Shown here: one piece after another, positions 59,991 to 64,000 of the stretch
Numbering within the stretch: the first letter of the stretch is position 1
Layout: each line of letters begins with the position of its first letter
From: Chinchilla lanigera
Taxonomy: Eukaryota > Chordata > Mammalia > Rodentia > Chinchillidae
Assembly: GCF_000276665.1 (NCBI RefSeq)
Contig: NW_004955473.1
Span: 9,160,495-9,224,494, forward strand
DNA length: 64,000 nucleotides
Direction of reading: 5' to 3'
Made by a program: the position numbers and the translations under genes
The notes under the pieces: model-generated
Seen by the model: only the letters and a program-made list of their open reading frames with translations
Told to the model about the DNA's origin: nothing
Database searches by the model: none

Positions 59991-61154
59991 AACTGTTGAT
60001 GACTCTGAAAGCAGTGTCTGGCTTCAGTTGCTATATTAATTCAGTGGCTCAAAACCAATTTGATAAAAGATCATCCAGTTATGGACATGGGCCCAGTATT
60101 CCCTTTTATATTCTTGGGGAAGACCTTTCTTATTGAGTAAGTAAGGAAAAGAGTTACAATAAGTATTTAGAGTTTGAGACAGTCCATGGCACTTTCTTAT
60201 CATAGAAATAATCCAACCACATCCAGATGCTAAAGGCGAGTTTGAATGACAAGGAAGGACATGTGCTCAAGAGAGGTTGACTCATTAGACCAACCAATAT
60301 AGTAACCAGTAGAGGCCTATTAGTATATTCTGTATCTTCCAGAGTCAAGAAAATATGCTCACTCAAGGTTTTTTATTCCATGGGCTTATCACAGGATAAA
60401 AGGTTCTTCCTCTTGATCACTACTTTGGGAATAATGAATCTAGGAATCACTGATGCATTCATTTAGTACATGAGCAGCCACCAGAAGTAGCAGAGAGCAG
60501 AACTCTGAGGGACTGGGACAAAACATATACAGAGAAAACATTTGTTTCAGGAGTAGGGGCAGGTGAGTCCTTTTGGAAGTACATAGAAAAGGGGACTGCT
60601 ATTAGTGTCTTATATTTGTATCAGGTAAAAATAATTGCAAAGAATTACAGACAAGAATTAGGGTGTTTCTAAGTACTCAAACAATTACATGTGCACAGAG
60701 ACAAAACTAACTTCCTTTCAGATTATTTCTTTTCCTAGATGTTAATCAAGTGCTTTTCTGCATACCCGGGGATAACTTATCTTTTTTTTCCTTGATTTGA
60801 GCAGTAATGGCGGTGAGAAAGTACATGCAGGATAATACAGAGAATAACTTTGTCCAAAAAGAGAATGAGTAATACATTGATATTCAAGTTTCATTTCCTG
60901 TCCTTTAGTTGCTTTTTCTTTTGCAAATTGACAGGCAAGAAAACCAAAAGGGGTTTTTCAATTCTTTGGTCACATTCAGTTTCTTCATAATAATTTACCT
61001 GTTTGTAGTTATTTGTTCTATAAGAATTCAAAGTATGGTGGTTATGCCAAGCACCTTTAAAGCAATGTCTTTAGGATTGGCTAGAAGTTTAAAATAAATT
61101 GAGAATTTTCAAAACATTAAACATCATAGTTCGTTGCTATGTTTCCAATTAAAG
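59991..61154. other. Unassigned single-copy DNA
   Basis: No gene or repeat recognised. 'taaaagatcatccag' at about 59884 recurs at about 60066, 182 bp apart. Confidence 0.4.
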
Positions 61155-61264
61155 CCAAGCTGTTTGTGACACGGTTTCACTATGCATCTCTGGCTGGCAG
61201 CAAGCCTCCTGCCTCAGCCTTCAGAGTGCTCGGATTGCAGTCGTGTACCATCACACCCTGCTTA
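61155..61264 (-). mobile_element. Old B1-type SINE, antisense
   Basis: 'gacacggtttcactatgcatctctggctggcagcaagcctcctgcctcagccttcagagtgctcggattgcagtcgtgtaccatcacacc' is the complement of a 7SL-derived SINE. Confidence 0.85.
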
Positions 61265-61372
61265 GATGAGAGTTTCATTAAGAGAGCACTTCAGACTTAC
61301 AGAATTTGTATTAATCTCCCTAAGCTGATCAATTTACTCTTTTCAGAAGCATAGAATTCTACTTAATACTAT

Positions 61373-61696
61373 TTGACAATAAATTCAATCATATTTCTTG
61401 AAGTGAGGCTGGAAACTTTATATCAGAAGCACTTATGCTGTCAGCAAGGCCCACTACTACCGGTTGCTTCCTATAGCAATTATTCGGAGGTTTGCGAAAC
61501 ACTTCTTTTCGTTTCTTTAGAGCACCTCCTACACCGTGCAGAAAACGATCCTCTAGCATCTTTGAATGTTTGGCTTGTAGTCTGCTTTGAAACTTACGCA
61601 GAAATTAAACTCACAATGACACGTATCAATCATCATTATCGAACAGCATTAATAATCAGAAGTTCTCCCTCTCCAGTGATTCAAGAAATATTATGA
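61373..61696 (+). other. CpG-retaining single-copy block with a 107-codon open frame
   Basis: Nine CpGs fall between about 61455 and 61640, near the number expected by composition, whereas the rest of the window is CpG-depleted. A plus frame is open for 107 codons (Leu/Glu/Ser rich, no recognised domain). Either a conserved regulatory element or, less likely, an unrecognised exon. Confidence 0.35.
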
Positions 61697-61929
61697 AACT
61701 TCTATTTGTTCTAGTTCTTTTCTCAGAAACCACATGCAATAACTGTAGTCCCTTTCCTACATGACCGTCCTTTAAATATTTGGCAGTTACTATTATATTT
61801 CCCTGTTATCTGTTCAGGGCTAAATATATTCATTTCCCCCACATATTCTTGCTTTAACATTTTCATATTTTTTACCATACTTAGCACAAACCCTGGAGAG
61901 ATTCCATTTTGTCATTGTCACTCATATTT

Positions 61930-61995
61930 TTCTTTTTCAGCTGGTACTGAGGATCAAATTCAGGGGTGTTCTGCCGATGAGCTACATTCGCAGTT
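61930..61995 (-). mobile_element. ID-derived SINE, old
   Basis: T-rich start, ctggtactgaggatcaaatt, ctgccgatgagctacattcg: diverged complement of an ID. A weak B1-like patch ('ttggtgctgaaagtacaagtatgtgccat') follows at 62098-62127, so this may be a B1-ID composite. Confidence 0.7.
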
Positions 61996-62129
61996 CTATT
62001 TCTTTACTTATTATTGATTTATCATTCAGTCATTCATCCTGAGCCAAAGTCATGCAAAATTGCACAAGCAGTACTGGGACCCTCTCTCCGCATTCTCCCT
62101 TGGTGCTGAAAGTACAAGTATGTGCCATC

Positions 62130-63015
62130 ATCTCTGCTTTCCTTGTCTCTTTTAAAATGTGCTGCCTACAGCTGAAAATAACAAGAAGAGATACTGTTTG
62201 GGCAGTGTAGAGTATTATGACACCATTCTTGGAATCCTTGACAGTAACAAAATACTCTAAACTTGAGCAGGCCTTTAAGACTGTGTCACTTTTTTTTCTT
62301 TCCATCTGCATGTCACAATAGCAGCACACTGATCTTACAGTGTGCAAACATCTCCAGCTCTTTGTCCTTTAGAAGGTTATCAAACCAGCCCTGCTGTATA
62401 CTCTATGCCTGAAATGAGTATTATCAAAGACAAGACATAAATTTCATTTACTACATATACGATTCTATTAGTATGGACCATCATTATGAACATTGACTTT
62501 TTAACCAAATATAATTCAATGTCATTAATTCCACTCAGTTCTATTTCATCTGTGTACTTTGAAGATTACCTTTAATTACTTCATTCATGTCACAAAACAT
62601 ACTACTGAAATGCAGTGCAAAGACTAAGATCTAACTCAGAGGTAGCCTTCTGGAGAGGACATGGGATGAGGGGAAAGAGTAATGGATTGAAATTGATTAA
62701 GTCACTTTGAATGTATGTAGTAACTTCCTAAATTAAATCCCTTCCTCATGCGATTTAACATGGACTAACATAAAACAGGACATCTAAATTCATTAATCCA
62801 AATTGTGAAAACTATTTAACTATTTACTTGTGAATAAGTTTGAATATTTTTTCATCCATTTGTTGTTTACATTTAATTTTTGGTTAATAACTCCATATCT
62901 TTCACATTTTAAAATCATTCCTGATATGAATTTCATATTCCCCACAGATTAACCAGGTTGAATTTTAAATTTAAGTGGCTTTTATCATAGTCACAAAAAT
63001 GTCTGTGTGTTACAA
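62130..63015. other. Unassigned single-copy DNA
   Basis: No gene or recognised repeat. A 105-codon minus frame at 62030-62347 shows no domain and overlaps SINE relics. Confidence 0.4.
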
Positions 63016-63028
63016 AAATAAAATTTAA

Positions 63029-63124
63029 GCCAGGATGCACCTCAAAGGCATAGCACCTGCCTGGCAAGCACAAAGGCCTGAGTTTGATTTCCAATACCAA
63101 CAAAAAAATAAAAATAAGATAAAT
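63029..63124 (+). mobile_element. ID SINE lacking part of its 5' region
   Basis: gccaggatgcacctcaaagg, tagcacctgcctggcaagca, gtttgatttccaataccaac. The A-box segment is altered or deleted. Perfect 13-bp duplication aaataaaatttaa at 63016-63028 and 63125-63137. Confidence 0.9.
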
Positions 63125-63139
63125 AAATAAAATTTAAAA

Positions 63140-64000
63140 CATTTCCATTATTTTATTTTTTTATTTTAAAAATAAAAGGAGGAAAACATTAACAGACAGA
63201 CAACTTTTTACAAAATAGCAAAAGACAATACAGAGTTACAAATAAAGCAGCAGGAAACTAACAATGCTTGTTGTATTACATATGGATATCTTCAAAGTGG
63301 TTTCTCATCAAAACAGAGACATTCAATACTGATCAAGCAAGGACTCGACAGTTCCTTTCAGCAAACAAATAGAAGACAGAAGAACAACTATGTTAACCAT
63401 CCTGTATATACATACATACAAAATTTCTCCTTCTTTCCCTTCTCTTTTCCAAAATCCCAGTTGCCCTTTACCCTTGAGGGTTTTCCTATCATTTCACAAT
63501 GTCTATCATACCTCCTAGTTTAAATTAACTCTTTCAGGTTTTACACTAGTGAAACAATGCGGTGCTTGCACATGCAGGTCTGATTTATTTCACTTATGAG
63601 TGTGGTCTCTAGTTGTGACCATTTACCTATAAAGGCCTCGAGTTCATCTTTCTTTATAGCTGAGTAATATTCCATTCTATAAAAGTACCATGATTTTCTT
63701 ATCCACTCCTTGGTGGATGGACATTTGCGTTGCTTCCACAATTTAGCAATCACAAATTGTACTGTAATGAACATAGGTATATGTAAATTGCTGTGATATA
63801 ATGTTTTTAGATCTTCTGGGAAAATACCCAGGAGGGGAATAGCTGGGTTGAATGGAACCTCTAGACCTAGTTTTCTGATGAATCTCCAAACTGATTTCCA
63901 CAGTGGTTTCACCAGTCTACATACCCCCAGCAGTGGAGAAGGATTCCTATTTCTCCACAGCCTTGCCAGCATTCAATATTGGTTGATTTCTTAATGTTAG
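63140..64000 (-). mobile_element. Young antisense L1, 3' end (continues beyond window)
   Basis: 3' UTR 63140-63540 (A/T tail at left, pyrimidine run 63425-63470), then ORF2 C-terminus. The coding part is uninterrupted to near the window edge, unlike every other L1 here, so this is the most recent L1 insertion. Confidence 0.93.
63541..63972 (-). CDS. L1 ORF2p C-terminal region, open, partial
   Basis: 143 codons open to a stop at 63541. The order is that of the L1 ORF2 protein C-terminus: PLWKSVWRFIRKL, FNPAIPLLGIFPED, TKEWIRKSWYFYRMEYYSAI, KWSQLETTLISEINQ, and a final CKHRIVSLV. ORF2p is the endonuclease/reverse transcriptase that copies L1 (and mobilises SINEs such as ID and B1). The methionine at 63972 is only internal; the true start would be several kb to the right. 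The Cys-rich stretch upstream of PLWK is partly altered (LLGVCRLVKPLWK). Whether the full element is intact cannot be seen. Confidence 0.9.
   Translation of the reverse strand: MLARLWRNRNPSPLLGVCRLVKPLWKSVWRFIRKLGLEVPFNPAIPLLGIFPEDLKTLYHSNLHIPMFITVQFVIAKLWKQRKCPSTKEWIRKSWYFYRMEYYSAIKKDELEAFIGKWSQLETTLISEINQTCMCKHRIVSLV

Noticed and set aside
59884..60080. Repeated 15-mer taaaagatcatccag 182 bp apart
   Set aside because: Too short and isolated to infer a duplication; flanks do not match.
62030..62347. 105-codon minus frame as a gene
   Set aside because: Overlaps ID/B1 relics, no recognisable domain, no initiation or splice context.

Overview
The window is AT-rich, CpG-poor mammalian nuclear DNA. 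No conventional host gene, rRNA, tRNA or CRISPR array can be supported. Almost everything recognisable is a transposable element. The host looks like a rodent: there are about 18 tRNA-derived ID SINEs, nine 7SL-derived B1-type SINEs (several with the 29-bp internal duplication, one fused to an ID), MaLR-type LTRs and many L1 copies. The ID tail motif CCGGTACCGGAGAAAAACC differs from the rat ID I know. My low-confidence guess is a castorimorph (beaver or kangaroo-rat lineage).

Layout. 1-10 kb: a B1 fragment, a TC/CA microsatellite, a Charlie-like DNA transposon, four ID copies, an old antisense L1 and two MLT1 fragments. 10-21 kb: two long antisense L1 copies (10160-15850 and 16895-20660), both internally damaged, with an LTR between them. 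21-26 kb: old sense-strand L1 tails, a HAL1-like ORF1 remnant and two young IDs. 26.4-29.1 kb: a decayed piggyBac transposase, interrupted by an ID and followed by three tandem copies of its 3' end. 29-40 kb: antisense L1 pieces, B1 and ID copies, and a sense L1 split by an antisense MaLR LTR. 42.7-45.5 kb: an older sense L1 carrying an ID. 45.5-47.3 kb: a 546-bp solo LTR inserted in a B1-ID composite, then MER5A and MER20. 51.9-53.7 kb: an LTR-internal-LTR MaLR relic. 55-63 kb: mostly single-copy DNA with two MIRs, one very young ID and three blocks that resemble conserved non-coding elements. 63.14-64 kb: the 3' end of a young antisense L1 whose ORF2 C-terminus is still open and runs out of the window.

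The elements do not form a pathway. What they give is a layered insertion history: target-site duplications (TSDs) and nesting show which insertion came first. The most unusual object is the piggyBac relic, because its Cys-rich C-terminal domain plus 3' flank is present three times in a row at a period of about 365 bp. Identifications rest on reading the sequence and on remembered family features; no database search was run. Boundaries of old elements are approximate.
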